From Bacteroidota bacterium (GTDB taxonomy: Bacteria > Bacteroidota > Bacteroidia > UBA4408): 64,000 nt of DNA. A model generated the notes under the pieces. The model made no database searches, was not told the origin of the DNA, and worked only from the letters and a program-made list of their open reading frames with translations. This document shows, piece after piece, positions 50,661 to 59,155 of this stretch (within the stretch, counting starts at the first letter, position 1; each line of letters begins with the position of its first letter). Position numbers and translations under genes: made by a program. The stretch covers positions 1,104,001-1,168,000 of the forward strand of contig JADKCP010000001.1 of assembly GCA_016718805.1 (NCBI GenBank). Direction: 5' to 3'.

Positions 50661-52004
50661 ATGTCGACACAACTTAAACGCTCGCTTGGACTCACCGAAG
50701 CCACTGCCATCAACATGATTGACATGGTTGGAATTGGTCCTTTTGTTACCATGCCATTTATTATTGGTGCTATGAACGGGCCTATGTGTTTACTTGCTTG
50801 GTGTTTGGGAGCATTGTTGTCGTTTGCTGATGGATTTGTTTGGGCTGAGTTAGGAGCCAAATGGCCCGAGGCTGGTGGAAGTTATCAGTTTTTGAAAAAA
50901 ATATTTGGTGAAAAAAAGTGGGGAAATTTATTTTCATTTCTCTATATCTGGCAGACAAGTATACAGGCTCCCTTAGTAATAGCAAGTGGTGCAATTGGTT
51001 TTTCACAATATTTCTCTTACCTCATACCTTTGGATGTATGGCAACAAAAAGCAGTTTCGGGTGCGTTGGTTGTTGTAATAACTTTTATGCTTTACCGCAA
51101 TATAACTACGGTTGGCAAAATTTCGGTTTTATTGTGGAGTGGTTTGTTGCTAACATTTGCTTGGTTGATTTTTAGCGGATTAAGTAATTTTAATGCAACT
51201 CAGGCATTTGATTTTAGTAGCGGTTATGATATTGGTTCTTCTTTGTTTTTCGCCGGTTTAGGACAAGCAAGTATTAAAACTGTGTATAGTTATTTAGGAT
51301 ACTACAATGTGTGTCATTTAGGTGCTGAAATAAAATCACCTGAAAAAAATATTCCCCGAAGTATTTTTATTTCAGTTGCCGGAATTGCCCTGCTTTATTT
51401 ACTCATGCAAATTTCTGTGTTGGGCGTATTACCTTGGCAAGAAGCCAAAGATTCTCCATTTATAGTAAGTTCATTTTTTGAAAAGTTATATGGTCCTGCC
51501 ACTGCAAAATTTGCAACCGTATTGATTTTATGGATTGCGCTTGCCTCCTTATTTGCTGTAATGCTAGGTTATTCAAGAGTTCCATATGCAGCAGCAGTAG
51601 ATGGAAATTACTTTAAACTCTTTGCAAAAGTTCATCCTACCAAAAATTTTCCACATGTTTCATTGCTGATATTAGGCGGAGTTGCATTTGTGTTTAGTTT
51701 GTTATTTAAACTCAAAGAAGTAATCACAGCAATTATAGTAATGCGCATACTCATACAATTTGTGAGTCAATCAGTAGGTGTTATTTTGCTGCGAAGAAGG
51801 AAAATTGAAATGCCATTTAAAATGTGGCTTTTTCCTTTGCCGGCTATAGTAGGAATTGCAGTTTGGATGTTTATTTTTTTCTCGAGCGAATGGATATATA
51901 TTTTTGGTGCTCTTGGTGTAATTGTTTCGGGAATTGTATTGTTTTTACTCTTCGCAAAAAGTAGAAAAGCCTGGCCCTTTCAAACTATAGACGAAAAAAG
52001 ATAG
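50661..52004 (+). CDS. APC-superfamily amino-acid/polyamine permease
   Basis: A 447-residue transporter with 12 expected helices. The first is RSLGLTEATAINMIDMVGIGPFVTMPFIIGAM, with the unwound GIGPF segment used to bind substrate in APC transporters, followed by FADGFVWAELGAKWPEAGGSYQFLKKIFG, a family hallmark (the PEAGGSY motif). Later blocks: YLGYYNVCHLGAEIKSPEKNIPRSIFIS and FATVLILWIALASLFAVMLGYSRVPYAAAVDGNYF. Substrate unknown: amino acid or polyamine. The 181 bases upstream hold no clear promoter. Confidence 0.88.
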   Translation: MSTQLKRSLGLTEATAINMIDMVGIGPFVTMPFIIGAMNGPMCLLAWCLGALLSFADGFVWAELGAKWPEAGGSYQFLKKIFGEKKWGNLFSFLYIWQTSIQAPLVIASGAIGFSQYFSYLIPLDVWQQKAVSGALVVVITFMLYRNITTVGKISVLLWSGLLLTFAWLIFSGLSNFNATQAFDFSSGYDIGSSLFFAGLGQASIKTVYSYLGYYNVCHLGAEIKSPEKNIPRSIFISVAGIALLYLLMQISVLGVLPWQEAKDSPFIVSSFFEKLYGPATAKFATVLILWIALASLFAVMLGYSRVPYAAAVDGNYFKLFAKVHPTKNFPHVSLLILGGVAFVFSLLFKLKEVITAIIVMRILIQFVSQSVGVILLRRRKIEMPFKMWLFPLPAIVGIAVWMFIFFSSEWIYIFGALGVIVSGIVLFLLFAKSRKAWPFQTIDEKR

Positions 52005-52073
52005 TTCGGTAGAATAAAATTCAAGCTACTAAATTCAACAGGCTCATAAGATCCTGCTTGGTTAATTCTAAAA

Positions 52074-52547
52074 CTAAACCAAAAGTTTTGAGTGCCAGCT
52101 CTTTTTTAAGGGTATTTCCCAATTATTATCGAACTCTGCTTTAGTGCCAACCAGATTATTAAACACAATTGTGTCATGATGCACTTCTCCTTGTTCAATT
52201 TTTTTCTCAAACTCAGAAAGTTGACAAGTTAAAACGTCTGAATTTACTTTATAAGCAACCAACAATCGATTCATTAAATTTATCTGAAATTCATTTTCGA
52301 CTTGCTGAAAAAAGCGAACTGATTTATCAATACCACATCCGCTTGCATCTGCCTGAGTTTCATCAACCATTAATACCAAAAATCGATTGTAATAGCTATT
52401 TATACTTGCTTTCAGTAATTTGCCATGTGCGGTCCATTCTGAAATAAAGGAGGTTGCTTTTTCAAGAATCAATTTGTTTTCAGCTTCTGTAAATGCGCGG
52501 TTCGATTGATATATCCAAACTTTTGATTCAGGCGAAAAATTATTCAT
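52074..52547 (-). CDS. Bacteroidota-specific conserved protein (often mislabelled ABC transporter ATPase)
   Basis: A 157-residue soluble protein with the family pattern VWIYQSNRAFTEAENKLILEKATSFISEWTAHGKLLKAS, NRFLVLMVDETQADASGCGIDKSVRFFQQVENEF and MNRLLVAYKVN. From memory, close relatives are common in Bacteroidota and are sometimes called ABC transporter ATPase, but no Walker motifs are present, so that name is wrong here. The DETQADASGCGID stretch is the most conserved-looking part and may be functional. Unknown role. Confidence 0.7.
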   Translation of the reverse strand: MNNFSPESKVWIYQSNRAFTEAENKLILEKATSFISEWTAHGKLLKASINSYYNRFLVLMVDETQADASGCGIDKSVRFFQQVENEFQINLMNRLLVAYKVNSDVLTCQLSEFEKKIEQGEVHHDTIVFNNLVGTKAEFDNNWEIPLKKSWHSKLLV

Positions 52548-52570
52548 ACTAACAATACTTAAGATATTTT

Positions 52571-53089
52571 TTAACGAATTTCTAAAAAGCGGGATTGTTG
52601 TTCATTTTTATAAGAAATATGCAATGAATAGATTCCTGCTGCAAGATTCTTTAATGGAATAGTGTAATTTTTCTTTTGTTTTTCAACCGGTATAGATTGC
52701 GTTAAGACATTTTTACCTGTTTCATCAAATATATTCAACTGCGCCATTCCTGCATTCGTTACATCCAATACAAGTGTAATTTCATTTTGGGCTGGATTCG
52801 GAAATAAATTGCTTATTTTAAGAGAGTTTTGCTTTGAATCTAATTGCGCTAGGCCTACACTTATTCCTGTTGTAAAGGAATTAACTTGTGAAGAAAGTCC
52901 TTGAACAGCGCCTTGGTTACCTCTTACACGCCAATAATAAGTTGTGTTAGGTTGCAAACCACTTGCTTGGAAACTGGTATCGGTAATACCGCTTTGAAAA
53001 AATACCATTGCACCGGCACTAAAACTAGTATTGCTGCAAACCTGCAATAAATAACTGGTAGCCCCCGGAACTGACGTCCATTTGCACAT
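52571..53089 (-). CDS. Cyclophilin/fibronectin/T9SS protein, C-terminal part (frameshifted from 53118-54008)
   Basis: Carries most of a second fibronectin-type domain (MCKWTSVPGATSYLLQVCSN ... TTYYWRVRGNQGAVQGLSS) and a type A sorting domain (KISNLFPNPAQNEITLVLDV ... SRFLEIR). Its frame extends upstream to the T5 run at 53204-53208, where the frame of the N-terminal part should join (WRVKANNGGHES... after removal of one base). The fused protein is ~480 residues. The shift is a one-base gain in a homopolymer. Confidence 0.8.
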   Translation of the reverse strand: MCKWTSVPGATSYLLQVCSNTSFSAGAMVFFQSGITDTSFQASGLQPNTTYYWRVRGNQGAVQGLSSQVNSFTTGISVGLAQLDSKQNSLKISNLFPNPAQNEITLVLDVTNAGMAQLNIFDETGKNVLTQSIPVEKQKKNYTIPLKNLAAGIYSLHISYKNEQQSRFLEIR

Positions 53090-53117
53090 AGGAGTAAGTA
53101 CAATTCCAGTATCAAGA

Positions 53118-54008
53118 TTAGCCGGATAAATTAATTGAGGAGCAGCTTTGGTGGTAAACGAACGATAGTTTGAATAAGCGCTTTCGTGTCCTCCATTGTT
53201 TGCTTTTTACACGCCAGTAATATGTAGTATTTCCCAAAACGTTCGGCATTGTTGTAGAATTTAAACCTACATTTCGAACGTAATTAATAATCGAAAAAAG
53301 AGAATCGGTGCTAAACTCAATGGTATACAATACAGCTCCATTGATTGCAGTCCATTGAAAGTTTTGACCATTACCGGCATTTATCAAATTGTTGGCAGGT
53401 GCTGTCAAAGTTGGAGTTGCCGGAATGGTATCGTTAAAGCCAATTTTACTAACAAACATTTCAATCTTTTGCAAAGGTACGTCGTTCGCATCTCTTGGTT
53501 GGCTCACAATAGTATCAACTACAGCCATCCCTTCAGTAACTTTTCCATATACCGTGTATTGTCCGTCCAAAAAAGTTGCCGGAGCAACACAAATATAAAA
53601 CTGTGAAGATGCGCTATTAATATTTACATCACGCGCAGCACCCACTATTCCACGCAAGTGACGAACCGCACTAAATTCGGCGTTTACAGTTGGTTGATTT
53701 ACGTTGCCTTGTCCCCAGGTTGAAATAGGACCATGAATACTGTTAGGATCACCTCCCTGAATAACAAAGCCTGGAACAACACGATGAAATGCTGTGCTAT
53801 CGAAGGCAAGCGCAGTAGTAAGGCTGTCGAAATTGTGCACATGATTGGGTGCTATTAATGGAAAAAGTTCCATTTTGAAAGTTCCTAAGTAGGCACCGGC
53901 ACGATGTGTAATAATTTGGTAAATGGGTTTATCAATTCCTTGAGCAAGCAAGGTGTTGCAAAAAAGCAACAGTGATAAAAAGCTACTGACAATTATTTTT
54001 TTTAGCAT
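53118..54008 (-). CDS. Secreted cyclophilin-type peptidyl-prolyl isomerase, N-terminal part (frameshifted)
   Basis: A signal peptide (~1-22, LLAQG) precedes a cyclophilin domain (~25-190) with TFKMELFPLIAPNHVHNF, FHRVVPGFVIQGGDPNS (the Arg of FHRV is the usual catalytic residue), NSASSQFYICVAPATFLDGQYTVYGKV and GMAVVDTIV. A first fibronectin-like domain follows, ending TTYYWRVK, after which the frame goes wrong (SKQWRTRKRLF). The correct frame gives KANNGGHESAYSNYRSF. It catalyses proline isomerisation in exported proteins. It is 22 bases downstream of the M28 peptidase gene and probably cotranscribed. Confidence 0.83.
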   Translation of the reverse strand: MLKKIIVSSFLSLLLFCNTLLAQGIDKPIYQIITHRAGAYLGTFKMELFPLIAPNHVHNFDSLTTALAFDSTAFHRVVPGFVIQGGDPNSIHGPISTWGQGNVNQPTVNAEFSAVRHLRGIVGAARDVNINSASSQFYICVAPATFLDGQYTVYGKVTEGMAVVDTIVSQPRDANDVPLQKIEMFVSKIGFNDTIPATPTLTAPANNLINAGNGQNFQWTAINGAVLYTIEFSTDSLFSIINYVRNVGLNSTTMPNVLGNTTYYWRVKSKQWRTRKRLFKLSFVYHQSCSSINLSG

Positions 54009-54030
54009 CTTGAATATTTATATTCTACTA

Positions 54031-55689
54031 TTATTTTTTATCCACTACAATTCGTTCATTTCGGTTGGCAATATCCCATCCCGTAAAAAATACAAGTTTG
54101 GTAGAGGTCAACAATTTTCCGAAATTAATTTTATCAAATGTATCGGTTGGTTTGTGATAATCTTTATGAGTACCGTTGAAATAAAAAATAATGGGAACTC
54201 CTTTTTTCACAAAATTATAATGATCGCTTCGTGTATAGTAACTATTGGGTTCATTGGCAACATTGTATTTATAATCGAGCTGCATGTTAAGATAGGTATT
54301 ATTTGCTTTTTCGTTAATACCACGTAATTCTGAACTCAAACGATCGTCGCCAATAACATACACATAATTAGGTTTTTTAAGGTGCGCATCGTCCACTCTT
54401 CCAATCATATCAATGTTTAAATCGACAACTGTATTTGCCATAGGAAGCAAAGGATTTTCAGCATAATACTCAGAACCTAACAAACCTTTTTCTTCTCCTG
54501 AAAAGCATATAAACAATAAGGTACGCCGAGGACCCTTACCTTTCTTTTTAGCCATTGCAAAGGCCTGTGCAATTTCCATTATACCTGAAACACCTGAGCC
54601 GTCATCGTCAGCACCTGCAAATAAATTTCCATCATGAAGGCCTAGATGATCGTAATGTGCCGAAAAAACTACTATTTCATCTTTCTTATCCGATCCTTCA
54701 ACTACCGCAACAACATTGCTCGATTGACGAACAACAGTCGCTTTTTTATAGACCAACTTTGATTTTAATTTTAACTTTTGACTAACAGGTGTTTCGCTTT
54801 CAATCAACTTTGATTCAAACGTTTCATAGTTTTTTCCTGCGTTTTTAAACAATTCTTTTACTACATCCTTTGAAATATAAAACACATTACAAAATTTTGA
54901 CTTCTCCGAATCCTTGGTGAAATACATTGGGCGCAATTTAATGCGGTGATGTTTAGCCACATCGTCGGCTGCATTTTCAACCACAACAATCAATGCACGT
55001 ACTCCATTTTTAGTTGCCGCCTTTAGTTTTGTTTCCCACTCTTCGCTCCAGTCTGATGGATTTTTATTACCACTAATTAAATAAGTACTATCGGTTAATT
55101 TAGGCTCGCCCTGATGCACCAATACTATAGAACCTTTCACATTGATATTGGCATAGTCGTTATAATTAGGTGCTTCAATACCGTAACCTGCATAAATTAG
55201 TTTGTCAACATTAAATGAATCGTTGTGGTTAAAGTTTAAGTAACTGTAAAAATCTGCATAGTGAGCTAAATTTTTTCCACCGATTTCGAGTTTGCAATTC
55301 ACCAATGTATCTTCATTTACACTAAATTCTTGCGTGTAGGATTTATTAGTACCTACAGGATCGAGTCCATACATTTTAAATCGTGAAACCAAATATTTTT
55401 CGGCTTCTTTCTGTCCGGGATAACCTGTTTCACGACCGGCGCATTTTTCAGATGTTAATTCGTATAACACCGTTTTTAAATCAAGCGGCGTAATGGTTTT
55501 CGAAAATAAGAGTGCAGTACTGTCTTTTGGTAAATTCGGAATTTTAGCACGCATCATGCTATCCCAAGCAGCGCTGTAATCTCTCTTACCCCAGCCTGTG
55601 GTATCCATGTATAACGAATCTCTTTTTTGTGCTTTCACTAAAGTGAATACAAGCATTAAAATTAATGTACCAGTGATTTTTTTAATCAT
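54031..55689 (-). CDS. Exported M28-family zinc aminopeptidase
   Basis: A 552-residue exported peptidase with a signal peptide (~1-20) and an inserted protease-associated segment (~150-290). The M28 site is assembled from VVFSAHYDHLG (His and Asp ligands), GADDDGSGVSGIMEIAQAFA (bridging Asp), FICFSGEEKGLLGSEYY (general-base Glu-Glu), LNIDMIGRVD and FNGTHKDYHKPTDTFDKINF (last His). All ligands are present. It probably frees amino acids from peptides in the periplasm or outside. No sorting domain. It is 21 bases downstream of preT, in a run of four same-strand genes. Confidence 0.9.
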   Translation of the reverse strand: MIKKITGTLILMLVFTLVKAQKRDSLYMDTTGWGKRDYSAAWDSMMRAKIPNLPKDSTALLFSKTITPLDLKTVLYELTSEKCAGRETGYPGQKEAEKYLVSRFKMYGLDPVGTNKSYTQEFSVNEDTLVNCKLEIGGKNLAHYADFYSYLNFNHNDSFNVDKLIYAGYGIEAPNYNDYANINVKGSIVLVHQGEPKLTDSTYLISGNKNPSDWSEEWETKLKAATKNGVRALIVVVENAADDVAKHHRIKLRPMYFTKDSEKSKFCNVFYISKDVVKELFKNAGKNYETFESKLIESETPVSQKLKLKSKLVYKKATVVRQSSNVVAVVEGSDKKDEIVVFSAHYDHLGLHDGNLFAGADDDGSGVSGIMEIAQAFAMAKKKGKGPRRTLLFICFSGEEKGLLGSEYYAENPLLPMANTVVDLNIDMIGRVDDAHLKKPNYVYVIGDDRLSSELRGINEKANNTYLNMQLDYKYNVANEPNSYYTRSDHYNFVKKGVPIIFYFNGTHKDYHKPTDTFDKINFGKLLTSTKLVFFTGWDIANRNERIVVDKK

Positions 55690-55710
55690 AAATTAAGTGT
55701 GAATAATAAA

Positions 55711-57051
55711 TTAATTAATACCTAAAAATTGCAAGATGTTTTTTGCACCATCTTTACCTTCTTGAACGGCGTTTACAACTTCTTTACCGCCATTCACGCA
55801 ATCGCCTCCGGCAAAAACAGCGTTAAAGTTAGTAGTTGAATTTGCAGAGATTTTAATTTTACCATTTTCGTTTTCCAAATCCGCTTTTTTAACCAACTCA
55901 ACAAATGGAATTTGACCTGCAGCTTTAATCAACATATCGGTTTCAACAACAATAGTTTCACCAGTTTCAATAGGAGTCCGTCTTCCGCTTTTATCTGCTT
56001 CTCCTAATTTCATTTTGCTGCAAACAAGTTGTTTAATTTTGCCATTTTCGCTAATGATTTCTTTAGGTGCTGCAAGCCAAATAAAGTTACAACCATCTAA
56101 TCGGGCAATATCCAGTTCCTCTTGCGTGCAGGGTTTTTCAGCTTCGGTGCGACGATAAATCATGGTAACTTCACTTGCGCCCAATCGTTTTGATTGAGTA
56201 GCAGCATCAATGGCTGTCATACCCATTCCTATCACTACTACCTTGTCACCTACAGCAGTTTTAGAGAATTCTTGTGTACGTAAGTTATAGATAAACGAAA
56301 TAGCATCCACCACACCTTCTGAATCTTCTCCCGGAATTCCCAATTCGCGGGCAACTCCAACACCAATTCCTAAAAAAACAGCATCGTATTTCTTTTGCAA
56401 TTCGGCTAACTGAACATCTTTACCTAATGTACAATTGTACTTAATGGTAATTCCGCCAATACTGGTTATATAGTTCAACTCAGCCTCACAAAATTCAGGT
56501 GTTACTTTATAAGCCGCAACACCATAGGTCATGAGTCCTCCTCCTTTAATTTCCTTTTCGTAAATTGTAACATCAACACCTTTTAAGGAAAGCGCATGCG
56601 CACAAGCTAATCCGGCAGGACCGGCACCAACAACAGCAACTTTTTTACCAACAGAAGCACTGCGTTGGTAGAGTTTCCAGTTTTTTTCTATCGCTCTTTC
56701 TGTAGAGTAACGTTGTAATTTTGCAATGTGTATAGGCGTTTCATGCAGCAAATTATAAACACAAGCTCCTTCACATAATTTTTCAACCGGACAAACTTTG
56801 GAACAAGCACCACCCATTATGTTTGAATCGAAAATGGTTTTAGCAGAACCTTTGATATTTTCAGTTGTAATTTGTTTAATAAACTGTGGTACATCAATAC
56901 TCGTAGGACACGATTTAGTGCAAGGCGCATCGTAACAAAATAAACACCGATTGGCTTCAATCAAGGCGCCTTCATCGGTTTCAAATGCCGGATGCACATC
57001 AGAAAAATTTTTGGCATATTCTTCCTTACTTAATCTGTTTGCTTTAATCAT
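55711..57051 (-). CDS. preT: NAD-dependent dihydropyrimidine dehydrogenase subunit PreT
   Basis: A 446-residue flavin/Fe-S electron-input subunit of dihydropyrimidine dehydrogenase, related to the small subunit of glutamate synthase. The N-terminal 4Fe-4S domain has C36, C39, C44, C48 (RCLFCYDAPCTKSCP) and a second set in GGACSKVCPVEKLCEGACV. FAD site: VVGAGPAGLACAHALSLKG; NAD(P) site: VVIGMGMTAIDAATQSKRLGA; C-terminal AGGDCVNGGKEVVNAVQEGKDGA. The catalytic partner preA is not adjacent and not in the window. A beta-ureidopropionase-like nitrilase directly upstream supports the pyrimidine-catabolism reading over glutamate synthase. Confidence 0.87.
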   Translation of the reverse strand: MIKANRLSKEEYAKNFSDVHPAFETDEGALIEANRCLFCYDAPCTKSCPTSIDVPQFIKQITTENIKGSAKTIFDSNIMGGACSKVCPVEKLCEGACVYNLLHETPIHIAKLQRYSTERAIEKNWKLYQRSASVGKKVAVVGAGPAGLACAHALSLKGVDVTIYEKEIKGGGLMTYGVAAYKVTPEFCEAELNYITSIGGITIKYNCTLGKDVQLAELQKKYDAVFLGIGVGVARELGIPGEDSEGVVDAISFIYNLRTQEFSKTAVGDKVVVIGMGMTAIDAATQSKRLGASEVTMIYRRTEAEKPCTQEELDIARLDGCNFIWLAAPKEIISENGKIKQLVCSKMKLGEADKSGRRTPIETGETIVVETDMLIKAAGQIPFVELVKKADLENENGKIKISANSTTNFNAVFAGGDCVNGGKEVVNAVQEGKDGAKNILQFLGIN

Positions 57052-57099
57052 TTGCGTTCTATCTTATGTTGAATATTTAAATGAAAAACTAAAGGCATA

Positions 57100-57966
57100 T
57101 TATAATTCAACCAGTTTTCCATAGGTTTCAGGTCTACGATCACGGAAAAATTGCCAGGTTGAACGCACTGTATCTATCATGTCTAAATCAAAATCAGCAA
57201 TCAGCAATTCATCTTTGTCTTCGCTGGCACAGGCAAAAATTTGTCCTCTTGGATCAACAAAATAGGAGGTACCATAAAATTTACCCAAATTCCAAGGCTT
57301 TTCAGTTCCTACTCGGTTAATACATCCCATGAAATATCCGTTGGCAGCAGCATGTGCAGGTTGCTCAAGTTTCCATAAATATTGCGACAATCCTGCTACA
57401 GTTGCAGATGGATTATACACAATTTCGGCACCGTTTAATCCCAGGCAGCGCGCTCCATCCGGAAAGTGACGGTCGTAACAAATGTATACACCAACCTTTG
57501 CATATTTAGTTTGAAACACCGGATAACCAAGATTTCCGGGCTTAAAGAAAAATTTTTCCCAAAATCCGGTGGTATGCGGAATGTGATTTTTTCGGTACTT
57601 TCCAAGATAGGTTCCATCGGCATCAATTACCGCAGCTGTGTTGTATAAAACACCGGCTTGTTCCTTTTCATATATAGGAACAATAATTACCATATTGTAT
57701 TTTTTAGCATAAGTAGCCATTAACTCAGTGGTAGGTCCCGGCACACTTTCGGCCGATTCGTACCATGCTTTATCTTGCCCAGGACAAAAATAGGGAGTAT
57801 TAAAAATTTCCTGTAAACACAAAATCTGCACTCCTTTTTTTCCGGCTTCTTCAATGTATGGAATATGTTTTTGAACCATTGCATCAATAATTTCTTTGAT
57901 GCTTCCTTCTCCTTCTGTTTTTGGTAAACTCATTTGAATGAGTCCCGATTTTATCATTCGTGGCAT
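57100..57966 (-). CDS. Nitrilase-superfamily hydrolase, probably beta-ureidopropionase
   Basis: A 288-residue C-N hydrolase with the catalytic triad E53 (LQEIFNTPYF), K126 (GKYRKNHIP) and C163 (YICYDRHFPDG). The sequence CLQEIFNTPYFCPGQ and the ending FFRDRRPETYGKLVEL are those of beta-ureidopropionase/N-carbamoyl-amino-acid hydrolases, which split N-carbamoyl-beta-alanine to beta-alanine, CO2 and ammonia, the last step of reductive pyrimidine breakdown. preT follows 48 bases downstream. The middle enzyme, dihydropyrimidinase, is missing from the window. The hydrolase could instead act on another N-carbamoyl amide. Confidence 0.87.
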   Translation of the reverse strand: MPRMIKSGLIQMSLPKTEGEGSIKEIIDAMVQKHIPYIEEAGKKGVQILCLQEIFNTPYFCPGQDKAWYESAESVPGPTTELMATYAKKYNMVIIVPIYEKEQAGVLYNTAAVIDADGTYLGKYRKNHIPHTTGFWEKFFFKPGNLGYPVFQTKYAKVGVYICYDRHFPDGARCLGLNGAEIVYNPSATVAGLSQYLWKLEQPAHAAANGYFMGCINRVGTEKPWNLGKFYGTSYFVDPRGQIFACASEDKDELLIADFDLDMIDTVRSTWQFFRDRRPETYGKLVEL

Positions 57967-58100
57967 AGTTGATTAGTGTTAGTTAAACATCTTGTTTATT
58001 GGTTAAAGATAATTTTTTTTAAATACAAATACTAACCCTATAAAGCTTTTTAACGCTATTTGGTTTGATTTAAAACTGCTCTATCGTAAGTTGGAGAGCA

Positions 58101-59153
58101 TTAATTAGTTGGATGCTCAGCGTAAATTTTTTGAAGTAGTTGTTTCCCAACAGTAATACGGTAATGCGATTGTTCGTAATAGTTGGATACTGCATTAGTT
58201 ATTGAATTTACTCCCGTAAAATCGTAAATATTTTCAGCACCAAAGAGCTGTTGAAGCTTTATTTTTTCGGTTATTGGAAAAGGAATCTGATCGTAATTAG
58301 GACCCAAAATGAAGGTATATTTTGTGTGATGTTTTTTAAAAAGCAATTGTATCTCTTCTAAAAATTCCAGGTCTTCCTCCTTAATTTTCCAGTTGGTATT
58401 TTCAGTTTGTGCAGAATTTCGATTTGCAAATTTTGATTTGTTTTCGTTAAAGTAGGCAGTGCTGTCTTTAATCAAAAGCGCTTCGGCAGCAGTATTTATT
58501 ACTTCGTTGCTGAGTGGTAAATAAGTTAATTCGTTTAATTTATTTTCAGCTGTAGGATTTTTGAAAATACTTTCCATATCCTTTGTGTAACTGCCGCTGA
58601 GCTTATATTTTGCAACTTTCATGAATGCGAAATCAGCAAAGTAATATTTTAAATAGGCACTGTAAAATTCCATCCAAGTGCCATCCATTGAATAAGGATG
58701 ATGAATGTAAGCAGGGCCTTGAAAAAACTTTTGTGTGTTTTTAAAATTCAGAAATAATTTATTGTCCAATAGTATTAATACGTGCTTTATGCTGTCGCCA
58801 TGAGCATCAATTAATTTAAGCTTGTTGTTAATGTTAAAGATGCATTCGCCCGGAACTCCAAATTTAAATGGTCTGCAATTCGGAATATAGTTGCACCAAT
58901 CGGAAGTTAAAAATGCCAAAGTTTTTGAATTGCCGAAAGTAAAAGAATTGTAATGTTGTTGTGGAGTGTTTTGCAAGTATCTTTCCACTGCTATATAATC
59001 ATCACTTACCGGAATTAATGCTGTTGATTTTTGTTCGAGCGGTAAAAAGAAACCATAAGGATCGAACACAAAAAAGGAAACTACAATACACACAATTGGC
59101 AACGAAAGCAGAAAGAGTTGACGAAATAATTTTTTAAAATTTCCTGTTTCCAT
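58101..59153 (-). CDS. Exported SGNH-like protein, partner of the MBOAT acyltransferase
   Basis: A 350-residue protein with one N-terminal membrane helix (~12-30) and an extracytoplasmic domain. FTFGNSKTLAF (S76) is in the place of the SGNH nucleophile Ser, and QSHYRITVGKQLL near the C-terminus holds a His at the usual place of the catalytic His. It follows the MBOAT gene by 2 bases on the same strand, as DltD/AlgJ-like proteins follow DltB/AlgI. It may complete O-acylation of a surface polymer. The polymer and acyl group are unknown. Confidence 0.75.
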   Translation of the reverse strand: METGNFKKLFRQLFLLSLPIVCIVVSFFVFDPYGFFLPLEQKSTALIPVSDDYIAVERYLQNTPQQHYNSFTFGNSKTLAFLTSDWCNYIPNCRPFKFGVPGECIFNINNKLKLIDAHGDSIKHVLILLDNKLFLNFKNTQKFFQGPAYIHHPYSMDGTWMEFYSAYLKYYFADFAFMKVAKYKLSGSYTKDMESIFKNPTAENKLNELTYLPLSNEVINTAAEALLIKDSTAYFNENKSKFANRNSAQTENTNWKIKEEDLEFLEEIQLLFKKHHTKYTFILGPNYDQIPFPITEKIKLQQLFGAENIYDFTGVNSITNAVSNYYEQSHYRITVGKQLLQKIYAEHPTN

Positions 59154-59155
59154 TC

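Noticed and set aside
52074..52547. ABC transporter ATPase as a name for the 157-aa protein
   Set aside because: No Walker A, Walker B or signature motif is present; the name recalled for relatives appears to be a mislabel.
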